64,000 nt of DNA from Aquibium sp. A9E412 (GTDB taxonomy: Bacteria > Pseudomonadota > Alphaproteobacteria > Rhizobiales > Rhizobiaceae). This document shows positions 17,895-26,690 of the stretch, piece after piece; position 1 is the stretch's first letter; each line of letters starts with the position of its first letter. The stretch is from contig NZ_JAOAOP010000007.1 of NCBI RefSeq assembly GCF_030398335.1, positions 43,247-107,246 on the forward strand. The letters run 5' to 3'. The notes under the pieces were generated by a model, which saw nothing but the letters and a program-made list of their open reading frames with translations, was not told the origin of the DNA and made no database searches. Made by a program: the position numbers and the translations under genes.

Positions 17895-18605
17895 TCAGCA
17901 GCCGGCTTCGCCGCCGGCCTGCCGTGCGGCCGAGGCCGACAGAATCGCCTGCAGCTCGGCGCCGGTCGCCCGGGCGTTGGCCTTGGCGATCGCCTCGGCG
18001 CGCTCGCCATCGCCGGCGCGGATCGCAGCGACCAGCCCGTCGTGCCAGTCGGCGATGTCCTGCGGGGCGTTGTCGCCGCGGTCGGCGAGCGCGACATACA
18101 TGCGCAGCGCCGGCTCGATGCTGAGATAGTGGGCGGTCAGCCGGCTGTTGCCGGCGAGCTGGAAGATCGTCTTGTGCAGCGCCAGATCGCTGGCGACGAG
18201 CACCTTGTGGTCGCCGTCGGCGGCGGCCCGCTTGAGCGCGTCATAGGCGCCGTCGAGCACGGCGGCGGCTTCCTCGGTCATCGCCTCGGCGGCCAGCCGG
18301 GCGGCGAGCCCCTCCAGCGCGCCGCGCAGGGCGGCCAGCTCGGCCGCGTCCTCGGCCGTCAGCGTGACGACCGACCAGCCGCTGTAGGGGCGCACTTCCG
18401 TCAGGCCCTCGTGGGAGAGCTCGCGCAGCGCGGTGCGGATGGTGCCGCGGCTGAGCCCGAGCTCCTCGGCGAACTGCTGCTCCGTGATGCGGCTGCCCGG
18501 CGCGCAGACGCCGGTGACGATGCGCTCGCGGATGGCGTCGGCGGCGCGGTCGGCCAGGCTGCGCCGCTCCACCCCGAGACTGGAAACACTCCCCTTGTCG
18601 CGCAT
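17895..18605 (-). CDS. GntR family regulator (FadR/FCD subfamily)
   Basis: A 236-residue regulator with a winged HTH (LADRAADAIRERIVTG, then SRITEQQFAEELGLSRGTIR) and an alpha-helical FCD effector domain that begins near residue 85. FCD regulators typically respond to organic acids and repress linked catabolic genes. The ATG at 18605 has AAGGA upstream and gives the normal FadR-type N-terminus. It opens the minus-strand operon leading to tctCBA. A palindromic candidate operator lies about 70 bp upstream. Confidence 0.93.
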   Translation of the reverse strand: MRDKGSVSSLGVERRSLADRAADAIRERIVTGVCAPGSRITEQQFAEELGLSRGTIRTALRELSHEGLTEVRPYSGWSVVTLTAEDAAELAALRGALEGLAARLAAEAMTEEAAAVLDGAYDALKRAAADGDHKVLVASDLALHKTIFQLAGNSRLTAHYLSIEPALRMYVALADRGDNAPQDIADWHDGLVAAIRAGDGERAEAIAKANARATGAELQAILSASAARQAGGEAGC

Positions 18606-18662
18606 GCGTCGTCCTTGCCGCCGTTGAAAGTCGCCATCAGCAGACCATCGGCCTCGGCATCC

Positions 18663-18687
18663 TGTCAACAAATAATTGTCAACAATT
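18663..18687. promoter_or_regulatory. FadR/FCD-type GntR operator
   Basis: The palindrome AATTGT-CA-ACAATT (18674-18687) has perfect 6-bp arms. A second copy of TGTCAACAA at 18663-18671 precedes it in the same orientation. This fits the TTGT-N2-ACAA layout bound by several FCD-type GntR repressors. The position about 70-80 bp upstream of the gntR start suits control of the gntR-tct operon. Confidence 0.6.
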
Positions 18688-19145
18688 GTCCAGACGCGCC
18701 TGCAGGCCGCGCAATCGAGCGGCGGCGAACGCTGTGCCGCAACGGGCTGCAAGGCCCGGCGGAAGCGCGTTCGTCCTGCCGGTTCCGCCGTCCGGCCGGC
18801 GGTCACTTGCGCGCCGCTTCCCGCCGCCGCGGACCGCCTGTGGATCGACTGGTCGGGAACGCTGCAACCCGGCGGTCGCGGCCGTTCCGTGCGGCCCGCA
18901 CCGCCGGCCGGCGCCCGCTTTCGACAGGCGGCCCGACGACCGGGCGACCGCGCGCGCCGCGCCGCGGAGAAGCAGCCCCCGGCCCGCCAGCGCGATCAGG
19001 GTCTATGTGCTTGATTTCCCGCATGTCTGCGGCGCCGGGTGGCTTCCCTTGGCTGCCGCATGCTTTATGCTGCGGCGCCTGCTGCGCACGCATCTCCGCC
19101 GGTCGCGGCGGATGCCCCGCGACGACGCCGGGAGGCCGCACGCCG
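18688..19145. other. Gene-free GC-rich divergent intergenic stretch
   Basis: No credible reading frame is present here. The region separates the gntR operator from the Kef-type antiporter start. Near its right end the sequence CTTGG followed by CTTTATGCT (about 19045-19070) could form part of the antiporter promoter, but the fit is poor. Nothing else stands out. Confidence 0.4.
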
Positions 19146-20393
19146 ATGGAACACGCCCTGCATCTCTTCGCGCTGCTCGTCGTCACGCGCCTGTTCGGCG
19201 AGTTGCTCGAGCGCCTGCGCCAGCCGGCGGCGATCGGCGAGATCCTCGCCGGCGTCGCGCTGGCGCTCGTCGCCGCCAGCGCGCTGCCCGTGCCGCTGCT
19301 CGCCGATCTGGCCGACAGCCCCTTTCTCGGCGTCGCGGCGGAGTTCGGCATCTTCTTCCTGCTGCTGCTCGCCGGCATCGAGATGCGGCCGAAGGAGATC
19401 GCCGACCATTCCGGCACCTCGCTCGCCGTCGCGCTCGGCGGCGTTCTCGTGCCGCTGGCGCTCGGCTTCGCGCTCGCCTGGATCGCGCTGCCGGAAAGCC
19501 CGCTGAAGTTCGCCCAGGCGCTGCTGATCGGCGTCGCCCTGTCGATCTCGGCCGTGCCGGTCGCCGTCGGCATCTTCATGGAGCTCGGCCTGCTGCACAC
19601 CCGCGTCGGCCAGACGGTGGTCTCGGCGGCGATCTTCGACGACGTGATCGGCCTGATCCTGCTCGCCGTGCTGACCGGCGTGATCCAGACCGGCGCGATG
19701 CCGGGCCCCGCGGCGATGGCGATGCTGCTCGCCAAGGTGGCGCTGTTCTTCGCCATCACCGTCACGATCGGCCTGTTCGTCTACCGGCGGATCTCCGCCC
19801 TGGTGGCGCGCATGCGGGTGCCGGCGCCGCATTTCAGCGCGCTGATCGCGCTGTCGCTCGGCTTCGCCGCGCTCGCCGAGGCGCTGGGCATGGACTTCAT
19901 CCTCGGCCCCTTCATCGCCGGGCTGTTCTTCTCGCCCGAGACCGTCGGCCGCAAGGCCTACGAGCGCATCAAGAAGAGCGTCGGCGACGTGACGGACGGC
20001 CTGCTGGCGCCGCTCTTCTTCGCCTCGATCGGCGTTCGCGTGGAGCTCGGCGCCTTCGCCGCGATCCCGACCTTCCTCGCCGCGCTGATCGCCGTGGCGG
20101 TGATCGGCAAGCTGCTCGGCGCCGGGCTGCCGGCGCGGCTGGCCGGCCTGTCGCGCCGCGAGTCGCTCGCCGTCGGCATCGGCATGAGCGGCCGCGGCGC
20201 CGTCGAGCTGATCATCGCCAGCATCGCGCTGGAGGCCGGGCTGTTCGCGCTCGATGACCCGCTGGTGGAAAACCTGTTCTCCGCGCTCGTCATCATGGCG
20301 GTCGTCACCACCGTCCTGACGCCGCTCGGCCTGCGCCGGGTGCTCGGCGGACGATCCGCCGTCGGCCGGCGGGTCGCGCGGGACGACGGGTGA
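19146..20393 (+). CDS. Kef-type cation:proton antiporter (CPA2 family)
   Basis: A 415-residue CPA2 monovalent cation/proton antiporter with about 12-13 membrane spans and no C-terminal RCK/TrkA-N domain. Conserved parts include LRQPAAIGEILAGVALAL, GVALSISAVPVAVGIF, the ion-site region VVSAAIFDDVIGLILLAV (acidic pair FDD) and GMSGRGAVELIIA. ATG 19146 places the first span at the terminus. It stands alone between a GntR gene and a convergent TetR gene. The transported ion (Na or K) is not determined. Confidence 0.92.
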   Translation: MEHALHLFALLVVTRLFGELLERLRQPAAIGEILAGVALALVAASALPVPLLADLADSPFLGVAAEFGIFFLLLLAGIEMRPKEIADHSGTSLAVALGGVLVPLALGFALAWIALPESPLKFAQALLIGVALSISAVPVAVGIFMELGLLHTRVGQTVVSAAIFDDVIGLILLAVLTGVIQTGAMPGPAAMAMLLAKVALFFAITVTIGLFVYRRISALVARMRVPAPHFSALIALSLGFAALAEALGMDFILGPFIAGLFFSPETVGRKAYERIKKSVGDVTDGLLAPLFFASIGVRVELGAFAAIPTFLAALIAVAVIGKLLGAGLPARLAGLSRRESLAVGIGMSGRGAVELIIASIALEAGLFALDDPLVENLFSALVIMAVVTTVLTPLGLRRVLGGRSAVGRRVARDDG

Positions 20394-20405
20394 GGCGCCG
20401 CGCCC

Positions 20406-21029
20406 TCAGCCGGCGTCCTTGCGCACCATGCCGCGGAACAGCTCGGTGACCAGCGCCGGCACCTCGGCCACGTAGCGCGCCCGCACGCGGCCGTCGCCGA
20501 AGATCAGCCGGCGGAAATAGTGCTCGCAGATGGAATCGAGGATCTTGGCCTGCGCCTTGACGTTGACCTCGGGGTCGATCAGCCCGCGCGCCTTGAGCGC
20601 CTGCAGGAACTCGACCGCCTTGCGCAGGTAGAACACCTGCAGCCGGTCGAGGAAAGGGCCGAGATTGTCGTCGCCCAGCCCGGTCTGGTAGATCGAGCGC
20701 CAGACCTCGCGGTCGAGCGCCTCCAGCGCGCCCTCGGTGACCAGCTTGATCCAGCCGCTGGTGGCGCGCACCGGGTCGTCGCGGATCTTGGTGGCGATGA
20801 AGCGGTCGAGCTTTTCCTCCATGCCCTCCTGCTTCTCGACGGCGATCTCGAGCAGCAGGCTGCTTTTGGAGCCGAAGTAGTTGTAGATCGTCGGGATCGT
20901 CACCTCGGCGCGCTCGGCGATCTCCTGCAGGCTGCTTTCGGCGTAGCCCTTCTCGACGAACAGCGCGAAGGCGGCGTCGCGGATCTTCTGACGCCGCATC
21001 GTCTTCTGTCTTGCGCGCAGGCCGGCCAC
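20406..21029 (-). CDS. TetR family regulator
   Basis: A 207-residue TetR-type repressor. The HTH is clear (IRDAAFALFVEKGYAESSLQ, then IAERAEVTIPTIYNYFGSKS), followed by an all-helical ligand domain. GTG 21029 gives a usual short N-terminal arm; ATG 20999 is a possible alternative. It is convergent with the antiporter gene (12 bp apart) and upstream of nothing obvious on its own strand. Candidate targets are the adjacent oxidase/cupin genes. Confidence 0.9.
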   Translation of the reverse strand: MAGLRARQKTMRRQKIRDAAFALFVEKGYAESSLQEIAERAEVTIPTIYNYFGSKSSLLLEIAVEKQEGMEEKLDRFIATKIRDDPVRATSGWIKLVTEGALEALDREVWRSIYQTGLGDDNLGPFLDRLQVFYLRKAVEFLQALKARGLIDPEVNVKAQAKILDSICEHYFRRLIFGDGRVRARYVAEVPALVTELFRGMVRKDAG

Positions 21030-21118
21030 TCGTCACCCCAAGCCGAAGGAATCGTCGGTCGAAACCTATAACCGATGAAAAGCCGAACGGACCAGCCGAG
21101 CGCCGCGACGGCCGCCGC

Positions 21119-22429
21119 TCAGACGACCCGGCCGCCGTCCAGACGGTCGAGCAGGCCGTAGAAGCCGGCCGCCCACGGCAGCACCGCCACCTTCGTGCCG
21201 TGCAGCCGGATCGGCGCCAGCGGCCCGACGGGCAGCGGCATGGCCTCTTCCGGCCCGCCGCTCAGCCGCCGCGCCAGATGCGGGCCGAGCGCGACGCTGA
21301 GCGCCACGCCGCGGCCGTTGAAGCCGACCGCCGCCAGCACCCCCGGCGCCGGCTCGGCGATGTGCGGCAGGTGGTCCTCCGTGACGCCGACCATGCCGCC
21401 CCAGCGGTGCTCCCAGCGCACCTCGGCGAGCCCGGGAAAGATGCGCTGCGCGACGCGCCGCAGCTCCGCATAGGCGCCCTCCATGCCGCGCGCGCCATAG
21501 GCGCCGCGCCCGCCGATCACGAAGCGGCCCTCGGCGTCCTTGCGGAAATAGTAGAGCGAGCGGTGCGTGTCGGACACGTGATGGCCGCCCGGCAGCACGG
21601 TGGCGGCGAGGTGCGGCGGCAGCGGCTCGCTCGCCACCTGGAAGGTGCTGACCGGCAGCAGGTCGCGCCGCAGGCCCGGCACCTGCGGGCCGGTATAGGC
21701 GTTGGTGGCGACCAGGACGCGGCCGGCCGTCACGCGGCCTTGCGGCGTCACCAGAACGGTCTGCGTGCCGTCGCGCTCGAGCCGCTCGACCGGCGAGCGG
21801 GCATGGATCGCAGCGCCCTGCGCCGCCGCCGCCGCGGCCAGGCCGCGCACCAGCTTGAGCGGCTGCACGGCGCCGCCATGCGGGTTGAGGATGCCGCCGA
21901 CATAGGCCTCGCTGCCGGCGATCTCGGCCGCGCGGCCGGCCGTCAGCGTCTCGACCGCCACGCCGCGGGCGCGCCATTCCTCGGCCCGGCGCTCGAGCCC
22001 CGGCAATGCGCGCGCCGTGTGGGCGAGCTGCAGCCAGCCCGCCTGGCTGGCGTCGCAGTCGATGCCGTGCCGGCGGATCGTGGCGAAGGTCTCGTCGGCG
22101 ACCGAGCCGGCGAAGGCGACCAGCGCCTCGCCGCGCGCCGCGCCGAAGCGGCGGACGGTGTCCTGCGGGTCGATCTTGAGGCCGGGATTGACCTGCCCGC
22201 CGTTGCGGCCGCCGCTGCCCCAGCCCGGCTCGGCCGCCTCCAGCACGACGACCGAGGCGCCGCCTTCGGCCAGATGCAGCGCCGTCGACAGGCCGAGCAG
22301 CCCGGCGCCGATCACCGCCACGTCGCAGCGCACCTCGCCGGCGAGCGCGGCGAAGTGCGGTGCGGCGCCCGCCGTGCGCACCCACAGCGATTCCTCGATC
22401 AGCCGGTCCTGAAACGCCTTCTCCGCCAT
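21119..22429 (-). CDS. DAO-family FAD oxidoreductase, PuuB-like
   Basis: A 436-residue FAD-dependent amine/amino-acid oxidase of the DAO superfamily, most like gamma-glutamylputrescine oxidase. The dinucleotide motif is VAVIGAGLLGLSTALHLAEG (near residue 35), and GSGGRNGGQVNPGLK is the flavin-contacting segment typical of PuuB-like enzymes. The C-terminal YFRKDAEGRFVIGGRG and GFNGRGVALS motifs are present. ATG 22429 was chosen where similarity begins. It follows a cupin gene on the same strand. The amine substrate is not proven. Confidence 0.9.
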   Translation of the reverse strand: MAEKAFQDRLIEESLWVRTAGAAPHFAALAGEVRCDVAVIGAGLLGLSTALHLAEGGASVVVLEAAEPGWGSGGRNGGQVNPGLKIDPQDTVRRFGAARGEALVAFAGSVADETFATIRRHGIDCDASQAGWLQLAHTARALPGLERRAEEWRARGVAVETLTAGRAAEIAGSEAYVGGILNPHGGAVQPLKLVRGLAAAAAAQGAAIHARSPVERLERDGTQTVLVTPQGRVTAGRVLVATNAYTGPQVPGLRRDLLPVSTFQVASEPLPPHLAATVLPGGHHVSDTHRSLYYFRKDAEGRFVIGGRGAYGARGMEGAYAELRRVAQRIFPGLAEVRWEHRWGGMVGVTEDHLPHIAEPAPGVLAAVGFNGRGVALSVALGPHLARRLSGGPEEAMPLPVGPLAPIRLHGTKVAVLPWAAGFYGLLDRLDGGRVV

Positions 22430-22458
22430 CGCATGCTCCCCCGCGCGTTGCAGCCGCC

Positions 22459-22893
22459 TCAGCCGAGGACCGGAATGCCCCCGTCCGTCTGCGGCCCCTT
22501 GTAGGTCAGCGCCTCGAGCGTCGCGCCGTCGCGCCGCAGGTGGTCGGGATCGACCGCCATGAAGCACTTTCTCAGCCGCTCGCTGCGGACGTTCCAGATA
22601 ACCGTCTCGCCCTTCTCGCAAAACCAGGAATCGCCCGGCCCGTAGGTGACCGCGTTGCCGGCCTCGTCGACCAGCTCGACCTCGCCCTCCAGCACGGTGG
22701 CGAGCTCGTGGAAGGCGAAGGTGATGGTAAAGCGCCCCTTCGTCACCTCGTAGACGCCGCTGCGGATCGGTCCGCCGCCCGCCGCGTCGACGACGCGCGC
22801 GCTCGCCTCGACCGGATCGCCCTCGAGGATCTGCGGTTTCACCGAAAGCGGTGTCAGAGCGACCTTCGAGCCGCCGGGCTTGTACGCGATCAT
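22459..22893 (-). CDS. Cupin domain protein
   Basis: A 144-residue single-domain cupin of the DUF861/EutQ-like group (TITFAFHELATVLEGEVELV, then YGPGDSWFCEKGETVIW). Such proteins bind a metal or small ligand in a beta barrel, often as isomerases or accessory proteins next to oxidases. ATG 22893 has GAGGGA upstream. It lies 29 bp before the PuuB-like oxidase in the same operon and divergent from the first M24 gene. The function is unknown. Confidence 0.83.
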   Translation of the reverse strand: MIAYKPGGSKVALTPLSVKPQILEGDPVEASARVVDAAGGGPIRSGVYEVTKGRFTITFAFHELATVLEGEVELVDEAGNAVTYGPGDSWFCEKGETVIWNVRSERLRKCFMAVDPDHLRRDGATLEALTYKGPQTDGGIPVLG

Positions 22894-22984
22894 GCCTGTC
22901 CCTCGCAATTCGTTGCCGGTCGCGGCCGCCGCCGGGCGGGCGCCGCCCCTGCCCCTCTTCTAGCGGCTCACGCCGGCCAAGGGA

Positions 22985-22999
22985 ACAATTTTTTATTGT
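22985..22999. promoter_or_regulatory. AT-island dyad in cupin / M24 divergent promoter
   Basis: ACAAT-(T)5-ATTGT has perfect 5-bp arms inside an AT-rich island (22985-23032) in otherwise very GC-rich DNA. It lies between the divergent cupin and M24 genes. Its geometry matches the dyad at 29695-29709 before the second M24 gene, which suggests one regulator for both (inference). Confidence 0.4.
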
Positions 23000-23124
23000 C
23001 ATAAAGTTTTTTATGGAATATAAGTTATTGCGAATGGGAGCCGCGGCAGGCGGCCGGTCTCCGGCCGATCCGCGCCGGGCGCCGGGCAGCGTCCTTTGCC
23101 GCCTGACGGACGGGGGGAGCCAAC

Positions 23125-24399
23125 GTGCAACGGCAAACGCAGGCGGACGGCGCGTCCGCGACCGCGTATCGCGACGAGGTCTATTTCTCCGCCCGGCCGG
23201 AGCAGGAGATCGCGTTCACCCGCGAGGAGTATCGCGGGCGGCTGCAGCGCGTGCGCGCCCTGATGGCCGAGCGCGGCATCGACTGCCTCTACCTGACCTC
23301 GCCGGAGAGCATGTACTATCTGACGGGCTATCAGGCCGAGTGGTACCAGGCCGAGAGCCCGAAGCAGTGGCCGCCGTGCTCCGGCGTCGCGGTGCATGTC
23401 GACCACGACCGCTTCATCCTGTTCGAGGGCGAGCGCGAGGCGGTTCTCACCCGCATCTACACGATCTCCGACGACACGCGCTTCTTTCCCCGCGATTCCT
23501 ACCGCGACGGCATCGCCTTCATCGCCGAGACGCTGAAGAGCGAAGGCTGGCTCGGCCGCAACATCGGCCTGGAGTTCTGGAGCCACCGGCCGAACCGCGC
23601 CGTCAGCGCACGCTTCGAGGCCGCCTTCGGGGCGGCCGGTGCCGAGGTCGTCGACGGCAGCGACATCCTGCGCACCGTGCGCTGGGTGAAGTCGCCGGCC
23701 GAGATCGACTGCCTGCTCGAGGCCGCCCGCATCGCCGACATCGGCCAGCAGCGGGCGCGCGAGGTGCTGCGCCCCGGCATCAGCGAGCTCGAGGTCTATG
23801 GCGAGGTGGTCTGCGCCATGGCCGCCGCCGGCGGCGAGAACCCGGGCATCACCATGCCGGTCCTGTCCGGCGGCAAGGCCAACTGCACGCACGCCCTGGC
23901 CGGCCGCCGCAAGATCCGGCCCGGCGAGATCGTCACCGTCGACGTGTGCGGCGTCTACAACCGCTACCACATCAACCAGGCGCGCACCTATTCGATCGGC
24001 GAGCCGTCGCCCGACACCGCCGAGGTCTGCCGCAAGGCCGCCGGCTCGATGGACCTGGTGCGCGACATGCTGCGCCCCAACCTGCCGGTGCGCGCGCTCA
24101 ACGAGGCGCTCGTCGCCTATTACGAGGACGCCGGCCTGTGGGACCGGCGCGGCTGGATCGGCGGCTACGAGATGGGCATCGCCTTCCCGCCCGACTGGGT
24201 CGGCAACTTCGTCTTCGACCCGTTGTCGGAGATCAACCAGGACCGCGTGTTCGAACCCGGCACCGCGGTCAACTACGAGAACCAGTTCTTCCTGCCGCGC
24301 CACGAGGGGCTCTACTTCATGATCGAGTCGTTCCTGTTCACCGAGCAGGAGGGCCGGCTTCTGTCCGGCGTCCCCTACGATCTCACCGTCATCGCATAG
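23125..24399 (+). CDS. Creatinase/Xaa-Pro-peptidase-like (M24 fold) hydrolase 1
   Basis: A 424-residue pita-bread-fold protein with the N-terminal creatinase domain (CLYLTSPESMYYLTGYQAEW) and an M24 catalytic-fold domain. The metal ligands of true aminopeptidases are altered. The first Asp survives (TVDVCG), but the second is Asn (YHINQART) and the ligand His in the GHGIG position is Tyr (GGYEMGIAFPPDWV). It therefore looks like a metal-independent member, as in creatinase or ectoine hydrolase, acting on a C-N bond of a small molecule. GTG 23125 follows GGGGGGAGC. It is the first gene of the PotABCD-like transporter operon. Confidence 0.85.
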   Translation: MQRQTQADGASATAYRDEVYFSARPEQEIAFTREEYRGRLQRVRALMAERGIDCLYLTSPESMYYLTGYQAEWYQAESPKQWPPCSGVAVHVDHDRFILFEGEREAVLTRIYTISDDTRFFPRDSYRDGIAFIAETLKSEGWLGRNIGLEFWSHRPNRAVSARFEAAFGAAGAEVVDGSDILRTVRWVKSPAEIDCLLEAARIADIGQQRAREVLRPGISELEVYGEVVCAMAAAGGENPGITMPVLSGGKANCTHALAGRRKIRPGEIVTVDVCGVYNRYHINQARTYSIGEPSPDTAEVCRKAAGSMDLVRDMLRPNLPVRALNEALVAYYEDAGLWDRRGWIGGYEMGIAFPPDWVGNFVFDPLSEINQDRVFEPGTAVNYENQFFLPRHEGLYFMIESFLFTEQEGRLLSGVPYDLTVIA

Positions 24400-24400
24400 C

Positions 24401-25471
24401 ATGGCCGCGACGAAGGCCCCGGACAGCGCCGATCGCCAGCGCTTCCTCGCCCTGGAGGGCATCGGCAAGCGCTACGGACAGGTCACCGCCCTGGCCGACG
24501 TCGGTTTCGAGATCGGCCGCGGCGAGTTCGTCACGCTGCTCGGCCCCTCGGGCAGCGGCAAGACGACGACGCTGATGACGATCGCCGGCTTCGTCGAGCC
24601 GTCGGCCGGCCGCATCCGCCGCGACGGCGTCGACATCTCCGCGCTGCCGCCGGAAAAGCGCAATTTCGGCATGGTCTTCCAGGGCTATGCGCTGTTTCCG
24701 CACATGACCGTGCGCGGCAACATCGCCTATCCGCTGAAGATCCGCCGCTGGCCGAAGGCCCGGCGCGAGGCGGCGATCGAGCGCGTCCTCGCGCAGGTCG
24801 ACCTGACCGATTTCGCCGACCGAAAGCCGAGCCAGCTTTCCGGCGGCCAGCAGCAGCGCGTGGCGCTCGCCCGCGCGCTGGTGTTCGACCCCGACGTGCT
24901 TTTGCTCGACGAGCCGCTCGCCGCGCTCGACAAGAACCTGCGCAAGCAGCTCCAGTCCGAGCTCAAGAAGCTGCACCGTGACGTCGGCAAGACCTTCATC
25001 TTCGTCACGCACGACCAGGAGGAGGCGCTCGCCCTGTCGGATCGCATCGCGATCTTCAACAAGGGCCGGCTGGAGCAGGTCGACGCGCCGGAGGTGATCT
25101 ACAACCGGCCGACCAACCAGTTCGTCGCCACCTTCCTCGGCGAGACCAACCTGCTGCCGGCCGATCTCCTGGCCGAGCACGGCGCCGCCGTCGCGGGGCT
25201 GCGCCCCGGCGGCCTGGTGTCGGTGCGGCCGGAGCTCGTCACCGTCTCGGCGACGCCCCCGGGAGAGGGCGTCGTGTCACTTCCCGCGACCGTCAGCGAA
25301 CGGCTGTTCCAGGGCAGCCAGGTGCAGCTCTCGCTGGCCGGGCCGGCCGGCCTGCCGCTGATCGGCCGCGTGCGCGCCGACGACGAGGCACTGCTTGCCG
25401 TCACCGGTCGCGGCGAAGCGTGCTGGGTCTCCTGGCCCGTGGGGGCCGGGGTGCCGCTGCACGATGCATGA
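24401..25471 (+). CDS. PotA-type ABC transporter ATP-binding protein
   Basis: A 356-residue ATPase of the spermidine/putrescine (PotA) type. Walker A is GPSGSGKTTTLM, the Q-loop is MVFQGYALFPHM, the signature is LSGGQQQRVALARAL, and Walker B is VLLLDEPLAALDKNLR. A C-terminal TOBE domain begins near residue 285 (RPELVTV). It starts 1 bp after the M24 stop and precedes the binding protein and two permeases. It energises import of the operon's ligand. Confidence 0.94.
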   Translation: MAATKAPDSADRQRFLALEGIGKRYGQVTALADVGFEIGRGEFVTLLGPSGSGKTTTLMTIAGFVEPSAGRIRRDGVDISALPPEKRNFGMVFQGYALFPHMTVRGNIAYPLKIRRWPKARREAAIERVLAQVDLTDFADRKPSQLSGGQQQRVALARALVFDPDVLLLDEPLAALDKNLRKQLQSELKKLHRDVGKTFIFVTHDQEEALALSDRIAIFNKGRLEQVDAPEVIYNRPTNQFVATFLGETNLLPADLLAEHGAAVAGLRPGGLVSVRPELVTVSATPPGEGVVSLPATVSERLFQGSQVQLSLAGPAGLPLIGRVRADDEALLAVTGRGEACWVSWPVGAGVPLHDA

Positions 25472-25501
25472 ACAAGGACAACCCCGAGGGAGAATGACAC
25501 C

Positions 25502-26593
25502 ATGACCATACGCAGACCTCACGGCCCCGGCGGCGCGCTCGCCGCCCCGCATGTCAACCGTCGCCTCTTCCTTGCCGGCGCCGGCTCGCTCGCCGCGGCA
25601 GCGGCCGGCCTGCCCGTGCGGCCGGCGCGCGCCGCCGAGCGCCTCGTTCTCGCCAACTGGGGCGGCGACGCCGTCGACGCCTACGACCGCGCCTTCGCCG
25701 AGGCCTGCCGCGAGGCCACCGGCCTGCCGCTGCAGATCGACGGCAGCGGTCCGCTCGAGGGCACCATCAAGGCGCAGGTGGAAAGCGGCGCGGTGCGCTG
25801 GGACGTCTGCGACACCGAGCTTTACTCCGCCTTCCGGCTCGCCGGCGACTACCTGCAGCCGATCGACTACGACATCGTCGACAAGGCGCGCATCCAGCCC
25901 GACACCTTCGACCATGCGGTGCCCTACGCCTACTACAGCACCGTGATCGCCTACGACCACGAGCGTTTCGGCGACGACCCGCCGAAGTCCTGGGCCGACT
26001 TCTGGAACGTCGAGAAGTATCCGGGCAAGCGCTCGCTCTACAAGTGGATGTCGGGCAACCTGGAGGCCGCGCTGCTGGCCGACGGCGTGGCGCCGGAAGA
26101 CCTCTACCCGCTCGACGTCGACCGGGCGCTGGCCAAGATCGAGGAGCTCAAGCCGCACATCCTCACCCACTGGGGCAGCGCCGCCGAATCGCAGCAGCTT
26201 CTGCGCGACCGCGAGGTCTCGATGGTGCAGATCTGGCACACCCGCGCCATCCTTCTGGAGGAGGACACCGGCGGCCGTGCCCGCTTCACCTACGACCAGG
26301 GGCTGCTCAACCTGTCGAACTGGTCGGTGCCGAAGAACAACCCGGCCGGCCGCGAGAACGCGATGACGTTCATCAACGCCTCGCTCGCCCCGGAGCCGCA
26401 GCGCCTGCTGATGGAGCACTACCGCTACGGCCCGGTCAATCCGGAGGCGACGGCCTCGCTGCCGCCCGAGCTGGCCCGCCTCAACCCCGCCGATCCGCAG
26501 AACATCGACCGCCAGGTGATGACGGACAACCGCTGGTACGCCGAGCACTACGGCGCCGCGCTCGACCGCTACACCGCGCTGATCGCCGGCTAG
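25502..26593 (+). CDS. PotD-like ABC substrate-binding protein
   Basis: A 363-residue periplasmic binding protein. The N-terminus carries a Tat-type signal (NRRLFLAGAGSLAAAAAG, cleavage around ARA-AE). The mature chain starts RLVLANWGGDAVDAYDRAF, the hallmark of the PotD/PotF-like branch, with WDVCDTELYSAFRLA and PKSWADFWNVEKYPGKR later. The ligand is probably a small cationic or zwitterionic nitrogen compound (inference from the family and the M24 and oxidase neighbours). A strong hairpin follows the gene. Confidence 0.92.
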   Translation: MTIRRPHGPGGALAAPHVNRRLFLAGAGSLAAAAAGLPVRPARAAERLVLANWGGDAVDAYDRAFAEACREATGLPLQIDGSGPLEGTIKAQVESGAVRWDVCDTELYSAFRLAGDYLQPIDYDIVDKARIQPDTFDHAVPYAYYSTVIAYDHERFGDDPPKSWADFWNVEKYPGKRSLYKWMSGNLEAALLADGVAPEDLYPLDVDRALAKIEELKPHILTHWGSAAESQQLLRDREVSMVQIWHTRAILLEEDTGGRARFTYDQGLLNLSNWSVPKNNPAGRENAMTFINASLAPEPQRLLMEHYRYGPVNPEATASLPPELARLNPADPQNIDRQVMTDNRWYAEHYGAALDRYTALIAG

Positions 26594-26601
26594 GCCCGCT
26601 C

Positions 26602-26632
26602 CCGCCGTGCGCCCGCCGCGGGCGCACGGCGG
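26602..26632 (+). terminator. Stem-loop after the PotD-like gene
   Basis: A perfect 14-bp stem (26602-26615 and 26619-26632) with a 3-base loop starts 9 bases after the stop codon, with no T-run behind it. As after the dipeptide-binding protein at 7589-7620, it probably stabilises the binding-protein mRNA or lowers read-through into the permeases. Confidence 0.55.
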
Positions 26633-26690
26633 CCGGGCCGGCCGCCTCGACGACGGCAACCAGGGGACGCCGCAAGGCGCAGCACACATC

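Noticed and set aside
16755..19145. A long plus-strand frame in line with the antiporter gene
   Set aside because: Only the part from 19146 has membrane-transporter character. The earlier part lies antisense to tctC and gntR and is low-complexity.
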